The notes: generated by a model from the letters alone, not told the origin. Numbered from the stretch's first letter, positions 26,931-39,709 are shown. The stretch: DNA of 64,000 bases from Bordetella parapertussis (GCA_945901405.1 CAMDLH010000008.1:1-64000); one strand, 5' to 3'. Program-made: numbers and translations.

Positions 26931-27847
26931 CAGACTCCGAACCGAGCGCCGCGCGCGATTGGATTGCCGGCGAGAAACGCGGCCGCGGCCAGGCGTTTGC
27001 CGCCGGCGCGTTGTAGTTCGTGTATTTCCAGCGCACCTTCGCCGCAGGCGATGGTAATAGTTTCCGTCGTGACATCGGTTACCGTGCCGGGCGCGGCTTC
27101 GGCTCGTTCGCGGATGCTTGCGCGCCACAATTTGATGTTGACGCCGGTAAACTGCGTCGCGGCACCAGGGTGCGGATTAAACGCACGGATCTGCCGGTGG
27201 ATGTGTTGTGCGCTGTCGGTCCACAAGATGCGCGCTGCGCTTTTTTCGATCTTTGCGGCATAGGTTGCCACGGCGTTGTCTTGCGGCTCCCGCTCGAATG
27301 TATTCGCCAGCACCCGCACGATGAGGCCGCCGCCCAACGCGGCCAGCCGGTCGTGCAGGCTGCCCGTGGTGTCGTCATCCGTGATCGCCGTGCCTTGGCG
27401 CAACAGCACGTCGCCTGTGTCCAGCCCTTCGTTCATTTGCATGATTGTGATGCCCGTCTCCTTGTCGCCGGCGAGCAGCGCACGTTGTATCGGCGCCGCG
27501 CCGCGCCAGCGCGGCAACAGCGAGGCGTGGATGTTAAGGCATCCCAGGCGTGGGATCGCGAGTATTGTTTTCGGCAGCAGGAGGCCGTAGGCGGCAACCA
27601 CCATTGCGTCGGCCTCCAGCGCTCGCAGCCGGGCGGCAATCGCTTCGTCCTTGAGCGTCACGGGCTGCGCGAGTGCAAGGCCGCGCTCGAGCGCCAGCCG
27701 CTTGACCGCCGAGGGTTCGAGTTTGAGGCCGCGTCCGGCGGGACGGTCCGGCTGGGTCAGCACAAGTTCGATGCGATGGCCCGCGCCCAGCAGCGCGTTT
27801 AACGCCACCGCCGCGAATTCGGGCGTGCCCGCGAAGATGATTTTCAA
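26930..27847 (-). CDS. fmt: Methionyl-tRNA formyltransferase
   Basis: 305 residues. It formylates Met-tRNA(fMet) for initiation. The N-terminal domain starts MKIIFAGTPEFAAVALNALL. The family signature ASLLPRWRGAAPIQRALLAGDKETGITIMQMNEGLDTGDVL contains the catalytic Asn-His-Asp region (CLNIHASLLP, GLDTGD). The C-terminal OB-fold domain follows (TQFTGVNIKLWRA). It lies 46 bases downstream of def, the usual def-fmt pair. Confidence 0.97.
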   Translation of the reverse strand: MKIIFAGTPEFAAVALNALLGAGHRIELVLTQPDRPAGRGLKLEPSAVKRLALERGLALAQPVTLKDEAIAARLRALEADAMVVAAYGLLLPKTILAIPRLGCLNIHASLLPRWRGAAPIQRALLAGDKETGITIMQMNEGLDTGDVLLRQGTAITDDDTTGSLHDRLAALGGGLIVRVLANTFEREPQDNAVATYAAKIEKSAARILWTDSAQHIHRQIRAFNPHPGAATQFTGVNIKLWRASIRERAEAAPGTVTDVTTETITIACGEGALEIHELQRAGGKRLAAAAFLAGNPIARGARFGV

Positions 27848-27893
27848 ATAGGTTTCCGTTTGGCGCTGCTATGTGACAGCACTACCACGATGA

Positions 27894-28397
27894 TTACTCT
27901 GGCGCGCGCGCGCGTTTTTGCAGTTTGGCGCGGATGCGCTGTTGCTTCAAACGCGAGAGTTTGTCGACGAAAACCTTGCCGTCGAGATGATCCATCTCAT
28001 GTTGTATGCACACCGCCGGCAGGCCTTCGGCTTCGAGTGTAAACGAATTGCCTTCGCCATCCAGCGCACGCACCACGATACGTTCCGCGCGCGGCGTAAT
28101 GTCGTAGATGCCGGGCACGGAAAGACAGCCTTCCTCGCGGTTTGCGTTGCCGCTGGATTCAATGATTTCTGGGTTGATAAACACGCGCAATTCGTCATGC
28201 GTGGGCGAGGTATCGACCACGATTACGCGCAGATGCACATCAACCTGTGTTGCGGCGAGGCCAACACCAGGGGCGGCGTACATCGTGTCAGATAAGTCTT
28301 TGATTAATTTACGAATTTTATCATCGACACGAGCCACGGGTAGTGCTACCTTGTGCAGACGCGGGTCGGGATACAAAAGTATGGGTAGTAAAGCCAT
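27894..28397 (-). CDS. def: Peptide deformylase
   Basis: 167 residues, metallohydrolase that removes the N-formyl group from nascent proteins. All three motifs are present: [17 protein letters not shown] (Cys metal ligand) and QHEMDHLDG (HExxH). Length is normal. It leads the def-fmt-rsmB-DUF4390-ntrY-ntrX cluster and is divergent from the LysM gene, with about 170 bases between them that must hold both promoters. Confidence 0.97.
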   Translation of the reverse strand: MALLPILLYPDPRLHKVALPVARVDDKIRKLIKDLSDTMYAAPGVGLAATQVDVHLRVIVVDTSPTHDELRVFINPEIIESSGNANREEGCLSVPGIYDITPRAERIVVRALDGEGNSFTLEAEGLPAVCIQHEMDHLDGKVFVDKLSRLKQQRIRAKLQKRARAPE

Positions 28398-28473
28398 GAA
28401 AAGCTTGCTAATTGAAGTAGCTAGATGCTAAATTTAATCCATTACGTCATGTTTTTTCGGGCGTCGGCTTAGA

Positions 28474-28504
28474 GCTTTGACTTCGGCTTTGACTTCGGGC
28501 TTTG
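28474..28504 (+). repeat. Short tandem repeat in the def/LysM divergent spacer
   Basis: GCTTTGACTTCG is repeated twice in tandem (28474-28485, 28486-28497), followed by a partial third unit GCTTTG. Each unit contains TTGACT, which resembles a -35 element, but I see no matching -10 at proper spacing. Confidence 0.6.
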
Positions 28505-28566
28505 TTTTCTGGCTTTATGCGGCCGGCCGCTGCGGGAATTCGACGCGTTTTTCATCGGGGTGGGTC

Positions 28567-29709
28567 ATGAACAAAAACATTATATCGCTGCTTTTAGTGC
28601 TGGCTTCGGCTTTTACCGCCAGTTCCAACGTACTGGCGCAGCCTTCTCAAATCAAGGCTGATGCTCCGGATCGATACACGGTCGAACGCGGCGACACGCT
28701 GTGGGGCATTTCTGGACGCTTCCTGGAACGGCCTTGGAACTGGCCGCAGCTCTGGAACATGAATCGCGACCAGGTTCGCAATCCGCACCGTATTTATCCG
28801 GGCGATGTACTGGTGCTGGATCGTGCATCCGGCAGCTTGCGCGTGCTAAGTGGCGGTACGGTCAGGCTTTCCCCCGGCATCCGCTCCGAAGCGCTGACGC
28901 AGGGCATTCCGACCATCCCGCCAACGGCGATAGACGCATTTCTTTCCCGTCCGCTGGTGGTTACCGAGACCGAGCTTGATTCGGCGCCGTACGTGTTCGC
29001 GACGCAGGAAGATCGTGTAGCGCTGGGCGCGGGCAATGTCGCCTACATCAAGGGCATTACCAAGGACAAAGGCACGCAGTGGCAAATTTATCGCCGTGGC
29101 GACAAGATGGTCGATCCCGATTCCGGTGAAACCTTGGGCTATATCGCCATCTATCTGGGTGAAGCGCGTGTGCGTGCGTTTGGCGAGGTGACCACGGTCG
29201 AAATCACCAAATCCACTCAAGAAGTTTATGTCAATGACCGTTTGATTGCGGTAACCAAGGAGAAACCGGTTTTCGCTTACGTGCCGCGCGCTCCCGAGGC
29301 GAAGATCTCCGGTCGCGTTGTATCCATGCACGACGGCGCGGAAGAAGCAGGGCCGTTGTCGATAGTGTCGCTGTCCAAGGGTTCCAAGGACGGTATCCAG
29401 GTTGGCCACGTGCTGGCGATTTACCGCAGCCAGTCGGCGTCGCGTTACACCATGCGCATGAGCCCGATGTGGGGCAAGACGGGTCCCACCGGTGACGATG
29501 GCCGGCGCACCTATTACGGCACGAAAATAACGCCCCGCGACACATTGCTGCCCCAGATGGAGTCGATTTCTCCCGCTGAAGTCAGCCAAATTCCGGACGA
29601 GCGTTACGGCTTGGTGATGGTGTTCCGCACCTTCGACCGCGCTTCGTTTGGCCTGGTGATGCAGGCTTCCAAGCAAGTGGCCATCGCCGACGTCGTCAAG
29701 AATCCCTGA
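28567..29709 (+). CDS. LysM-domain exported protein
   Basis: 380 residues from the ATG at 28567. The ORF track starts at 28477, but only the later start yields the signal peptide MNKNIISLLLVLASAFTASSNVLAQ. A single LysM follows at about residues 37-85 (DRYTVERGDTLWGISGRFLERPWNWPQLWNMNRDQVRNPHRIYPGDVLVLD), which should bind peptidoglycan. The rest is a conserved but uncharacterised region (SKGSKDGIQVGHVLAIYRS near the C-terminus). This LysM protein commonly sits between def and dprA in betaproteobacteria. Role in the cell wall inferred only from the domain. Confidence 0.92.
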   Translation: MNKNIISLLLVLASAFTASSNVLAQPSQIKADAPDRYTVERGDTLWGISGRFLERPWNWPQLWNMNRDQVRNPHRIYPGDVLVLDRASGSLRVLSGGTVRLSPGIRSEALTQGIPTIPPTAIDAFLSRPLVVTETELDSAPYVFATQEDRVALGAGNVAYIKGITKDKGTQWQIYRRGDKMVDPDSGETLGYIAIYLGEARVRAFGEVTTVEITKSTQEVYVNDRLIAVTKEKPVFAYVPRAPEAKISGRVVSMHDGAEEAGPLSIVSLSKGSKDGIQVGHVLAIYRSQSASRYTMRMSPMWGKTGPTGDDGRRTYYGTKITPRDTLLPQMESISPAEVSQIPDERYGLVMVFRTFDRASFGLVMQASKQVAIADVVKNP

Positions 29710-29759
29710 TTTACTCGTTGGTCTTTTTGTAGCCGCGGGCTTCCTGCCCGTACGCGCCC

Positions 29760-30839
29760 ATGCCGCTGTCCGATGAACTTGCGGCATGGTTGCGCCTCTC
29801 CCTTACACTAGGCTTGAGCGGCGAGTCGTTTCGCAAGCTGTTGCAGGCTTTTGGCGGTCCCGAACAAGTATTTAACGCGAGCCGCTCATCGCTTGCCGCC
29901 GTGGTCGGCGGCAAGATCGCCGATGCCATTGTCGACGGCAAACTTTTCGGCGAAGTTTCCGCGGTTGAGGGTTGGTTGACGGATGCCAACAATCATGTGG
30001 TGACGCTTGCGGACGCGGAGTATCCACAGGCGTTGTTGCAGACACCGGATCCGCCTCCACTGATTTACGTTAAAGGTAACGTCAGCCTTTTGAACCGACC
30101 GGCGTTTGCCGTCGTCGGCAGCCGTAACGCGTCGGCTCAGGGCAAGATCACCGCGGAATCATTTTCACATGCACTGTCGGACGCCGGCCTTGCTATCGTT
30201 AGCGGGTTGGCGCTCGGCATCGATGCCGCCGCGCATAAAGGCGCGCTGGAGGGCGCTGGATCAACGGTCGCTGTCATCGGCACCGGGCTCGACAAGGTGT
30301 ATCCCGCGCGCAATCGCGAGCTCGCGCATGCGATCGCCGTCAAGGGCGTCATCATCTCGGAGTTTGCACTAGGCACGCCGCCGCTGGCCTCCAACTTCCC
30401 GCGCCGTAATCGTATTATCAGCGGCATGTCTGGCGGGTGCCTGGTGGTCGAGGCGGCGTTGTCCAGCGGCTCGTTGATTACCGCGCGCATCGCCAACGAA
30501 CTGGGCAAGGATGTGTTCGCGATTCCGGGGTCGATACACTCCACGCTGTCCAAGGGCTGCCACGCGCTGATCAAGCAGGGCGCCAAGCTGGTGGACGATG
30601 CCGCCGATATCCTGGAAGAGCTACGGCTGCCGTTGCCCGCCAGCTCGATAACCCCTGGCAGCGTCGCTACTTCCAAGCATCCGTTGCTGGCCCATTTGGG
30701 TTATGACCCTTGCGATATCGACACCCTCGCCACACGTGCCGCGTTGCCGGTGCACGAGGTTTCTGCGGCGCTTACCGGGCTTGAACTGGAAGGAGCGGTA
30801 GCGCCTCTACCGGGCGGTTTGTGGCAGCGCACGTCGTAA
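29760..30839 (+). CDS. dprA: DNA-processing protein DprA (Smf)
   Basis: 359 residues. DprA protects incoming single-stranded DNA and loads RecA during natural transformation. The Rossmann-like core is clear: FAVVGSRNASAQGKITAESF, GLAIVSGLALGIDAAAHKGAL, TVAVIGTGLDKVYPARN, FPRRNRIISGMSGGCLVVEAALSSGSLITARIANELGKDVFAIPGSI. A C-terminal winged-helix domain follows (DPCDIDTLATRAALPVHEVSAALTGLELEGAVAPLPGG). In relatives smg (DUF494) usually lies between dprA and topB; none is present here. The stop codon is embedded in an AT-rich dispersed motif. Confidence 0.96.
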   Translation: MPLSDELAAWLRLSLTLGLSGESFRKLLQAFGGPEQVFNASRSSLAAVVGGKIADAIVDGKLFGEVSAVEGWLTDANNHVVTLADAEYPQALLQTPDPPPLIYVKGNVSLLNRPAFAVVGSRNASAQGKITAESFSHALSDAGLAIVSGLALGIDAAAHKGALEGAGSTVAVIGTGLDKVYPARNRELAHAIAVKGVIISEFALGTPPLASNFPRRNRIISGMSGGCLVVEAALSSGSLITARIANELGKDVFAIPGSIHSTLSKGCHALIKQGAKLVDDAADILEELRLPLPASSITPGSVATSKHPLLAHLGYDPCDIDTLATRAALPVHEVSAALTGLELEGAVAPLPGGLWQRTS

Positions 30840-30859
30840 ATCTTTGTTTTTATTGATAA
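30835..30859. repeat. AT-rich dispersed motif, copy at the dprA stop codon
   Basis: CGTAAATCTTTGTTTTTATTGATAA contains the dprA TAA. Its reverse complement (TTATCAATAAAAACAAAGATTTACG) matches the consensus TATCAATAAAAACAAATACTTACG closely. Confidence 0.6.
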
Positions 30860-30995
30860 AACAGTATTGATATGGCTGAGGCGTGACTTTTTGCGCTTGC
30901 GCTTTCGCCCGGTTTGTTCTTATTATCTGCCGCTCTTTTGGTGCCACCCATGGCGCTAAACCTTTGATCACCCGCGCGGACGTACTGAAAAAACC

Positions 30996-33497
30996 ATGGC
31001 AAAACAATTAATTATCGCTGAAAAGCCCTCTGTGGCCGGCGATATAGCGCGCGTACTCGGCGGCTTCAAGCGCCACGATGACTATTTCGAAAGTGATGAT
31101 TTCGTGCTGTCGTCTGCGGTTGGCCATCTGGTACAGATCGCCGTCCCCGAAGAATTCGAGGTCAAGCGAGGCAAGTGGTCGTTTGCAAACCTGCCGGTCA
31201 TTCCGCCGCATTTTGACCTGCTGCCGATCGAGAAGTCCGAGGCACGTCTCAAACTGCTGACCAAATTGCTCAAGCGCAAGGACGTCGCTGGCGTCATCAA
31301 CGCTTGTGACGCGGGCCGCGAGGGCGAGTTGATCTTCCGCTATATCGCCAGCCATGCCGGCAGCAAAAAGCCGGTACAACGCCTATGGTTGCAGTCGATG
31401 ACGCCCGGCGCGATCAAGGACGGTTTCAAGCATTTGCGCGGCGACGATGAAATGCTGCCGCTGGCCGATGCCGCGATATGCCGCTCGGAGGCCGACTGGC
31501 TGGTGGGCATCAATGGCACCCGAGCAATGACCGCGTTTAATTCCAAGAGCGGCGGCTTTCACAAGACGCCGGTGGGACGCGTGCAGACACCGACGCTGGC
31601 GATCCTGGTCGAGCGCGAAGAGAAAATCAAGCGCTTCATTCCCAAAGATTATTGGGAAGTACATGGCACGTTTGGAGTCGCCGCGGGCAGCTATACGGGC
31701 CGCTGGATCGACGAAAAATTCGCCAGGGCCAAAAAGGAAGATGAAGGTGATCCGGACCTGCGCGCCGAACGCATCTGGAGCGAAAAAGCCGCACTTGCGA
31801 TCAAGGCCAAATGCGACGGCAAGCCCGGTGAAATCGAGGAAGAAAGCAAGCCCACGACACAGGCTTCACCGCTATTATTTGATCTGACCAGCTTGCAGCG
31901 CGCGGCCAATGGACGCTTTGGGTTCTCGGCGCGCACCACGCTTTCGCTGGCTCAAGCGCTGTATGAAAAACACAAGGTGCTGACCTATCCGCGCACTGAC
32001 GCGCGCGCGCTGCCGGAAGATTATCTCGATACCGTAAATGAAACTCTGGGCGTGCTGTCCGCGTCGGAATATGGCCCCTTCGCGAAAAAGATTTTGAAGC
32101 AGGGCTGGGTCAAACCCAACAAGCGCATATTCAATAACGCAAAAATTTCCGATCACTTCGCGATTATTCCGACCACGCAGCCGCCAAAGGCGCTGAACGA
32201 GATCGAGCAGAAACTCTACGACCTGGTGGTGCGCCAGTTTCTCGCGGTGTTTTACCCGAGCGCGGAATACATGGTGACCACGCGCATCACGCGCGTCGAA
32301 AAACAAGCCTTCAAGAGCGAAGGCAAGGTGCTGGTCAATGCAGGCTGGCTCGAGGTACACGGCAAAGCGGCGGCGGAAGACGGCGACACGCCGAATCTTG
32401 TCGCGGTGAAAAAAGACGAAAAAGCGAAGTCCGAAAAAATCGAGGTGTTGGCCACGCAAACCAAGCCGCCAGCGCGTTTTTCCGAGGCGACATTGCTTAC
32501 CGCGATGGAAGGCGCGGGTAAACTGGTGGAAGACGAGGAACTGCGCGATGCCATGAAAGAGCGCGGCCTGGGCACGCCGGCCACGCGCGCGGTGGTCATC
32601 GAGAAGCTGATCGCGGAAGAATACCTGATCCGCCTTGGCCGCGAGTTGCAGGCGACGCCCAAGGCGTTTTCGCTGATCACGCTGCTGCGCGGGCTGGAAA
32701 TTCCCGAGCTTGCGTCGCCGGAGATGACTGGCGAGTGGGAGTTCAAACTCAAGCAGATGGAGCAGGGCAAGCTGAAACGCGACACCTTCATGCGCGAAAT
32801 CGGCAAGATGACTCGCCATATCGTCGAGCGCGCAAAAGCGCACGAAAGCGAGACGGTGCCCGGCGATTACGTCACGCTTGAAGCCAAGTGCCCTGCGTGC
32901 GGCGGCACCATCAAGGAGAACTACAAGAAATTCCAGTGCGAGAAGTGCGAGTTTTCGCTGTGGCGCATACTCGCCGGGCGGCAGTTCGAATCCACCGAGA
33001 TCGATGAACTTATCGCCAAGAAAAGTATCGGGCCGCTGCAAGGATTTCGCAGCCGGCTCGGGCGGCCTTTTGCCGCCAACATCAAGTTGAACGGCGAGTT
33101 AAAGCTCGAATTCGATTTCGGCCAGGCGAATGAAGATGCCGAACCGGTTGACTTCACTGGAGAACAGTCATTGGGCGCATGCCCGAAGTGCGGCGGTAGC
33201 GTTTACGCTCATGGCATGGCATATCTGTGCGAGAAAGCCGCCGCACAGCCGCGCACCTGCGATTTTCGCACCGGCAAGATCATCCTTCAGCGCAACATCG
33301 AGCCCGAACAAGTCACCAAACTGTTGAAGGAAGGCAAGACCGATCTGCTGCACAAGTTCATCAGCAAAAAGGGCCGCCCGTTCTCGGCGTTTCTGGCGCG
33401 CGGTGCTGATGGCAAGGTGACGTTTGAGTTTGCGCCGCGTGAAGCGAAGGCGGGCGCGGCAAAAAAAGCTCCTGCCAAGGCGAAAAAAACGGCGTAG
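30996..33497 (+). CDS. topB: DNA topoisomerase III
   Basis: 833-residue type IA topoisomerase. The Toprim domain starts KQLIIAEKPSVAGDIARVLGG and has the NACDAGREGELIFRY acidic motif. The active-site Tyr lies in VLTYPRTDARALPEDYL. The C-terminus holds a zinc-finger-like CPACGG...CEKCEF, a second cysteine cluster (CPKCGGSVYAHGMAYLCEK), and two GRPF repeats (RLGRPFAANIKLN; KKGRPFSAFLARG), then a Lys/Ala-rich tail that may bind DNA. It decatenates and relaxes negatively supercoiled DNA. It is 156 bases downstream of dprA and transcribed towards the origin. Confidence 0.96.
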   Translation: MAKQLIIAEKPSVAGDIARVLGGFKRHDDYFESDDFVLSSAVGHLVQIAVPEEFEVKRGKWSFANLPVIPPHFDLLPIEKSEARLKLLTKLLKRKDVAGVINACDAGREGELIFRYIASHAGSKKPVQRLWLQSMTPGAIKDGFKHLRGDDEMLPLADAAICRSEADWLVGINGTRAMTAFNSKSGGFHKTPVGRVQTPTLAILVEREEKIKRFIPKDYWEVHGTFGVAAGSYTGRWIDEKFARAKKEDEGDPDLRAERIWSEKAALAIKAKCDGKPGEIEEESKPTTQASPLLFDLTSLQRAANGRFGFSARTTLSLAQALYEKHKVLTYPRTDARALPEDYLDTVNETLGVLSASEYGPFAKKILKQGWVKPNKRIFNNAKISDHFAIIPTTQPPKALNEIEQKLYDLVVRQFLAVFYPSAEYMVTTRITRVEKQAFKSEGKVLVNAGWLEVHGKAAAEDGDTPNLVAVKKDEKAKSEKIEVLATQTKPPARFSEATLLTAMEGAGKLVEDEELRDAMKERGLGTPATRAVVIEKLIAEEYLIRLGRELQATPKAFSLITLLRGLEIPELASPEMTGEWEFKLKQMEQGKLKRDTFMREIGKMTRHIVERAKAHESETVPGDYVTLEAKCPACGGTIKENYKKFQCEKCEFSLWRILAGRQFESTEIDELIAKKSIGPLQGFRSRLGRPFAANIKLNGELKLEFDFGQANEDAEPVDFTGEQSLGACPKCGGSVYAHGMAYLCEKAAAQPRTCDFRTGKIILQRNIEPEQVTKLLKEGKTDLLHKFISKKGRPFSAFLARGADGKVTFEFAPREAKAGAAKKAPAKAKKTA

Positions 33498-33551
33498 TTT
33501 TCACGCGCCTGAACAACGGCTTAACACTTCAAGTTTTCAAGGGAGAATGTT

Positions 33552-33968
33552 ATGAAGATCAAGCGTATTGAGCACGTGGGCGTGGTGGTAAAAGACGTGG
33601 AAAAAAGCCGCGCGTTGTGGGAAGGTTGCTTCGGCATCAAGCTCGGCGAGGTGGAAACCAACCCGGTTCGGCCGGTGAAGCTGGCGCTGTATCCGGTCGG
33701 CGAATCGATGGTCGAGCTGATCGCGGGCACCACGCCCGACAGCAAACACGCGAAAATGATCGCCGAGGGCAAGGGCGGCATCAATCACCTGTGCTTTGAA
33801 GTCGAGAACATCGACGAAGCGCTGGCGGAACTGAAAGCCAAGGGAATACCGCTGCTCGATCAAGTGCCGCGCATCGGGCATGCGGGCTGCCGTATCGCAT
33901 TCCTCGACCCGGCGGGTACCGAAGGTTGTTTGATCGAGCTCGCTGAATTGCCAGCGCACCATGCGTGA
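33552..33968 (+). CDS. VOC-family protein, methylmalonyl-CoA epimerase-like
   Basis: 138 residues, one glyoxalase/VOC unit. The start KIKRIEHVGVVVKDVEKSRALWEGCFG, the middle GKGGINHLCFEVENIDEALAELKAKGIPLLD and the C-terminal GTEGCLIELAEL place two His and one Glu as metal ligands, in the arrangement of methylmalonyl-CoA epimerase. It may interconvert (R)- and (S)-methylmalonyl-CoA; a lactoylglutathione-lyase-like or dioxygenase role cannot be excluded. A good GGGAGA site precedes the ATG. It converges on gyrB, with 41 bases between stop codons. Confidence 0.85.
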   Translation: MKIKRIEHVGVVVKDVEKSRALWEGCFGIKLGEVETNPVRPVKLALYPVGESMVELIAGTTPDSKHAKMIAEGKGGINHLCFEVENIDEALAELKAKGIPLLDQVPRIGHAGCRIAFLDPAGTEGCLIELAELPAHHA

Positions 33969-33997
33969 CGTAGCGTAGCCTGCCCGCCACGCCGCGT

Positions 33998-37586
<3,589 letters not shown>

Positions 37587-37631
37587 AAGTAGTTATTTAA
37601 ACTAGTAAGACTAATAGAGAAGATGTTTTGC

Positions 37632-37640
37632 TGTGGATAA
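37632..37640 (-). promoter_or_regulatory. DnaA box
   Basis: TGTGGATAA on the plus strand, exactly TTATCCACA on the minus strand. Confidence 0.75.
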
Positions 37641-37684
37641 CATTCAATATGTTGATATCTAAGTAACTTTCTTCATTCTTGCGT

Positions 37685-37693
37685 TGTGGATAA
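37685..37693 (-). promoter_or_regulatory. DnaA box
   Basis: TGTGGATAA on the plus strand, exactly TTATCCACA on the minus strand; second box of the dnaA-dnaN spacer. Confidence 0.75.
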
Positions 37694-37784
37694 GGTTACT
37701 TGGAGTGAAGCACGGTTTGTGCGGGAAAATAATTACTAGCGCTTTAAAGTGATTTATTAACAATTTGTGCAGGGCTTATTACGT

Positions 37785-39131
37785 TTACGTTCTTAATACC
37801 TTGAGCAAGGAATTTACGTCTCGGCTGATGTCGCCGTTGGTGGTTTTTAGTAAGGATATTCTGCGGCAGGCGTGGAGTACGGTGGTGTGGTCGCGTCCTC
37901 CGAAGGCCTCGCCGATATCAGGCAGGCTAAGTTGAGTGAGTTCCTTGGCCAGCGCCATGGCGACTTGCCGGGGGCGGGCTACGTTGCGGCTGCGTTTTTT
38001 TGAGTACATTTCAGCGACTTTGATTTTGTAATAATCGGCTACGGTGCGCTGAATGTTTTCGACTGACACTTGGCGGTTTTGTACGGCGAGCAGGTCTCGC
38101 AGTGCATCGCGGCATAGGTCCACGGATATGGTCATGCCGGAGAAACGCGCATACGCGAGGATGCGTTTTAAACCGCCCTCGAGTTCGCGCACGTTGGATT
38201 GAATATGCTTGGCGAGAAAGAAGGCGACATCTTCGTCCAGCTTTATTGATTCGGCCTCGGCTTTTTTAAGAAGTATCGCCACGCGCATTTCGAGTTCAGG
38301 GGGTTCTACCGCGACGGTCAGACCCCATCCAAAGCGGGATATAAGTCGATTCTCCATTCCCGCGATTTCCTTGGGATAGGTGTCACAGGTGATGACGACT
38401 TGTTTGTGGGATTCGACCAGAGCATTAAATGCGTAGAAGAATTCTTCCTGTGTGCGGCTCTTTCCGCTGAAAAACTGTATGTCGTCCACCAACAGCAAAT
38501 CAAGTGAATGATAATAGCGCTTGAAGTCGTCGAATGCCTTGTGCTGATAGGCGCGCACGACGTCGGAGACATATTGTTCGGCGTGTATATAGCGTATTTT
38601 GCTTTGCGGACTGCGCGCCAGCATCTGGTTGCCGATCGCATGCACCAAGTGGGTTTTACCAAGACCTACGCCGCCATAAATGAAGAGTGGGTTATAGGCC
38701 TGGCCGGGCTTTTCAGCGACTTGAGTCGCGGCCGCACGGGCAAGATCGTTGGCTTTACCAGTGACGAAGTTGTCAAAGGTGAACGCGGGATTAAGGCGCG
38801 AGAGGTCTCTGGATGAGGTTTTGGCTTGAGGCACCGTTGCCTCGACTCGCGTCGGAGTTATTGCTGGTGGCGGGATTACGCTGTCGCGCTCTTGCAACAA
38901 CAGCCTTATCTCGGGAGGATTGGGAGCGGTCGCGAAGTAAGTCGCCGCCAACTCGGAAATGCGCCCATGAAATTTATTACGCACCCACTGCAGAACAAAA
39001 CGGTTGGGCGCGGTGATGGTCAATACGTCGGCGGTTACGCCGACCCGCAGTGGTTTGATCCAGGTTATAAACTGCTGCGCCGGGAGTTCTTTTTCAAACT
39101 CGCCCAGGCAGTGTCGCCAAAAGTCATGCAT
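37785..39131 (-). CDS. dnaA: Chromosomal replication initiator DnaA
   Basis: 448 residues from the ATG at 39131 ([28 protein letters not shown], the normal domain I start). The ORF-track extension to 39410 runs through the origin region and is spurious. Domain III has Walker [18 protein letters not shown] and Walker [16 protein letters not shown]. Domain IV ends with the DnaA-box-binding signature [19 protein letters not shown]. It binds DnaA boxes and opens the origin; boxes lie on both sides of its own gene. First gene of dnaA-dnaN-gyrB and divergent from rpmH. Confidence 0.98.
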   Translation of the reverse strand: MHDFWRHCLGEFEKELPAQQFITWIKPLRVGVTADVLTITAPNRFVLQWVRNKFHGRISELAATYFATAPNPPEIRLLLQERDSVIPPPAITPTRVEATVPQAKTSSRDLSRLNPAFTFDNFVTGKANDLARAAATQVAEKPGQAYNPLFIYGGVGLGKTHLVHAIGNQMLARSPQSKIRYIHAEQYVSDVVRAYQHKAFDDFKRYYHSLDLLLVDDIQFFSGKSRTQEEFFYAFNALVESHKQVVITCDTYPKEIAGMENRLISRFGWGLTVAVEPPELEMRVAILLKKAEAESIKLDEDVAFFLAKHIQSNVRELEGGLKRILAYARFSGMTISVDLCRDALRDLLAVQNRQVSVENIQRTVADYYKIKVAEMYSKKRSRNVARPRQVAMALAKELTQLSLPDIGEAFGGRDHTTVLHACRRISLLKTTNGDISRDVNSLLKVLRT

Positions 39132-39171
39132 CTTGAAAGTTAGAGTCTCGACTTGTGCGAAGGGCCGCGCG

Positions 39172-39177
39172 ATTATA
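39172..39177 (-). promoter_or_regulatory. Candidate -10 element for dnaA
   Basis: ATTATA on the plus strand gives a perfect TATAAT on the minus strand, about 40 bases before the dnaA ATG. The -35 position (GAAATT at 17 bases) is weak. Confidence 0.4.
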
Positions 39178-39307
39178 GGTTTATGGCGGGACGAAATTTC
39201 GTAACACCATGTTGAACGAATAAAAGTATCCAGCGCTGAAATTCGAAAACGGACCCGTTGTGAAAAAGCGCCGGGACAGAGAGGGATTTTACGTGGTTTA
39301 GGCGGGG

Positions 39308-39316
39308 TTATCCACA
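39308..39316 (+). promoter_or_regulatory. DnaA box
   Basis: Exact TTATCCACA in the rpmH-dnaA intergenic region, followed within 80 bases by three TGTGTACAA-type near-boxes. Confidence 0.75.
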
Positions 39317-39393
39317 GAAAAAAGGGGCTGTGTACAAGCTGTGTACACAATCGGGAAAATCGTTTTGGATCAAAAACATCTCCGTGTACAAGT

Positions 39394-39423
39394 TTGACAA
39401 AGGGTGGCAAAAAGTGGTGAAAT
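39394..39423 (+). promoter_or_regulatory. Candidate rpmH promoter
   Basis: TTGACA at 39394-39399 and TGAAAT at 39418-39423, 18 bases apart, about 90 bases before the rpmH ATG. The -35 is perfect and the -10 matches four of six positions. Confidence 0.4.
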
Positions 39424-39510
39424 CACCGGTTTTCCGAATTGAAGGCTGGTGGGACTGGCAAGCGTTGCCGGGCCATCGGTACTAGCGGTACTAATAGCGA
39501 GCAACATCAA

Positions 39511-39645
39511 ATGAAGCGAACTTATCAACCATCGAAAATCAGCAGGCAACGCACTCACGGGTTCCGGGCACGCATGAAAACCAAGGGCGGGCGGGCAGTT
39601 ATTCGTGCTCGCCGGGCAAAAGGACGCGCGCGTCTTAGCGTTTAG
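39511..39645 (+). CDS. rpmH: 50S ribosomal protein L34
   Basis: 44 residues, the full normal length: [39 protein letters not shown] and a short tail. The true start is the ATG at 39511; the ORF track begins 24 codons earlier in non-coding sequence. It lies immediately upstream of rnpA as in nearly all bacteria, and the pair is probably co-transcribed with yidC and mnmE. Confidence 0.97.
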   Translation: MKRTYQPSKISRQRTHGFRARMKTKGGRAVIRARRAKGRARLSV

Positions 39646-39709
39646 TCACGTTCCCGCGGTAGCTAGGGGCGTGGGGCATGGGTGTTGGGCGGCATGGTAA
39701 CTTGCATAT

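Larger units (their letters stand above)
37587..37784. other. AT-rich dnaA-dnaN spacer with two DnaA boxes
   Basis: This spacer is markedly AT-rich for the window and has two exact TTATCCACA boxes in the same orientation (read on the minus strand), 53 bases apart. It could be part of a bipartite origin or an autoregulatory region for dnaN. Confidence 0.6.
39132..39510. other. Candidate replication origin (rpmH-dnaA divergent region)
   Basis: This 379-base gene-free region separates divergent dnaA and rpmH, the classical origin context. It contains one exact DnaA box (TTATCCACA, 39308-39316) and, close by, three related sites built on TGTGTACAA: 39329-39337 (TTGTACACA on the minus strand), 39340-39350 and 39383-39391. 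A long very AT-rich unwinding stretch is not obvious here; the dnaA-dnaN spacer is more AT-rich. Leading-strand gene orientation changes around here. Confidence 0.65.

Noticed and set aside
31875-33041. 388-residue minus-strand ORF opposite topB
   Set aside because: Shadow of topB; repetitive Arg/Leu/Phe composition and no family features.
39132-39410. Extension of dnaA to 39410
   Set aside because: The extension covers DnaA boxes and a promoter-like TATAAT, and lacks similarity to DnaA domain I, which starts at MHDFW.
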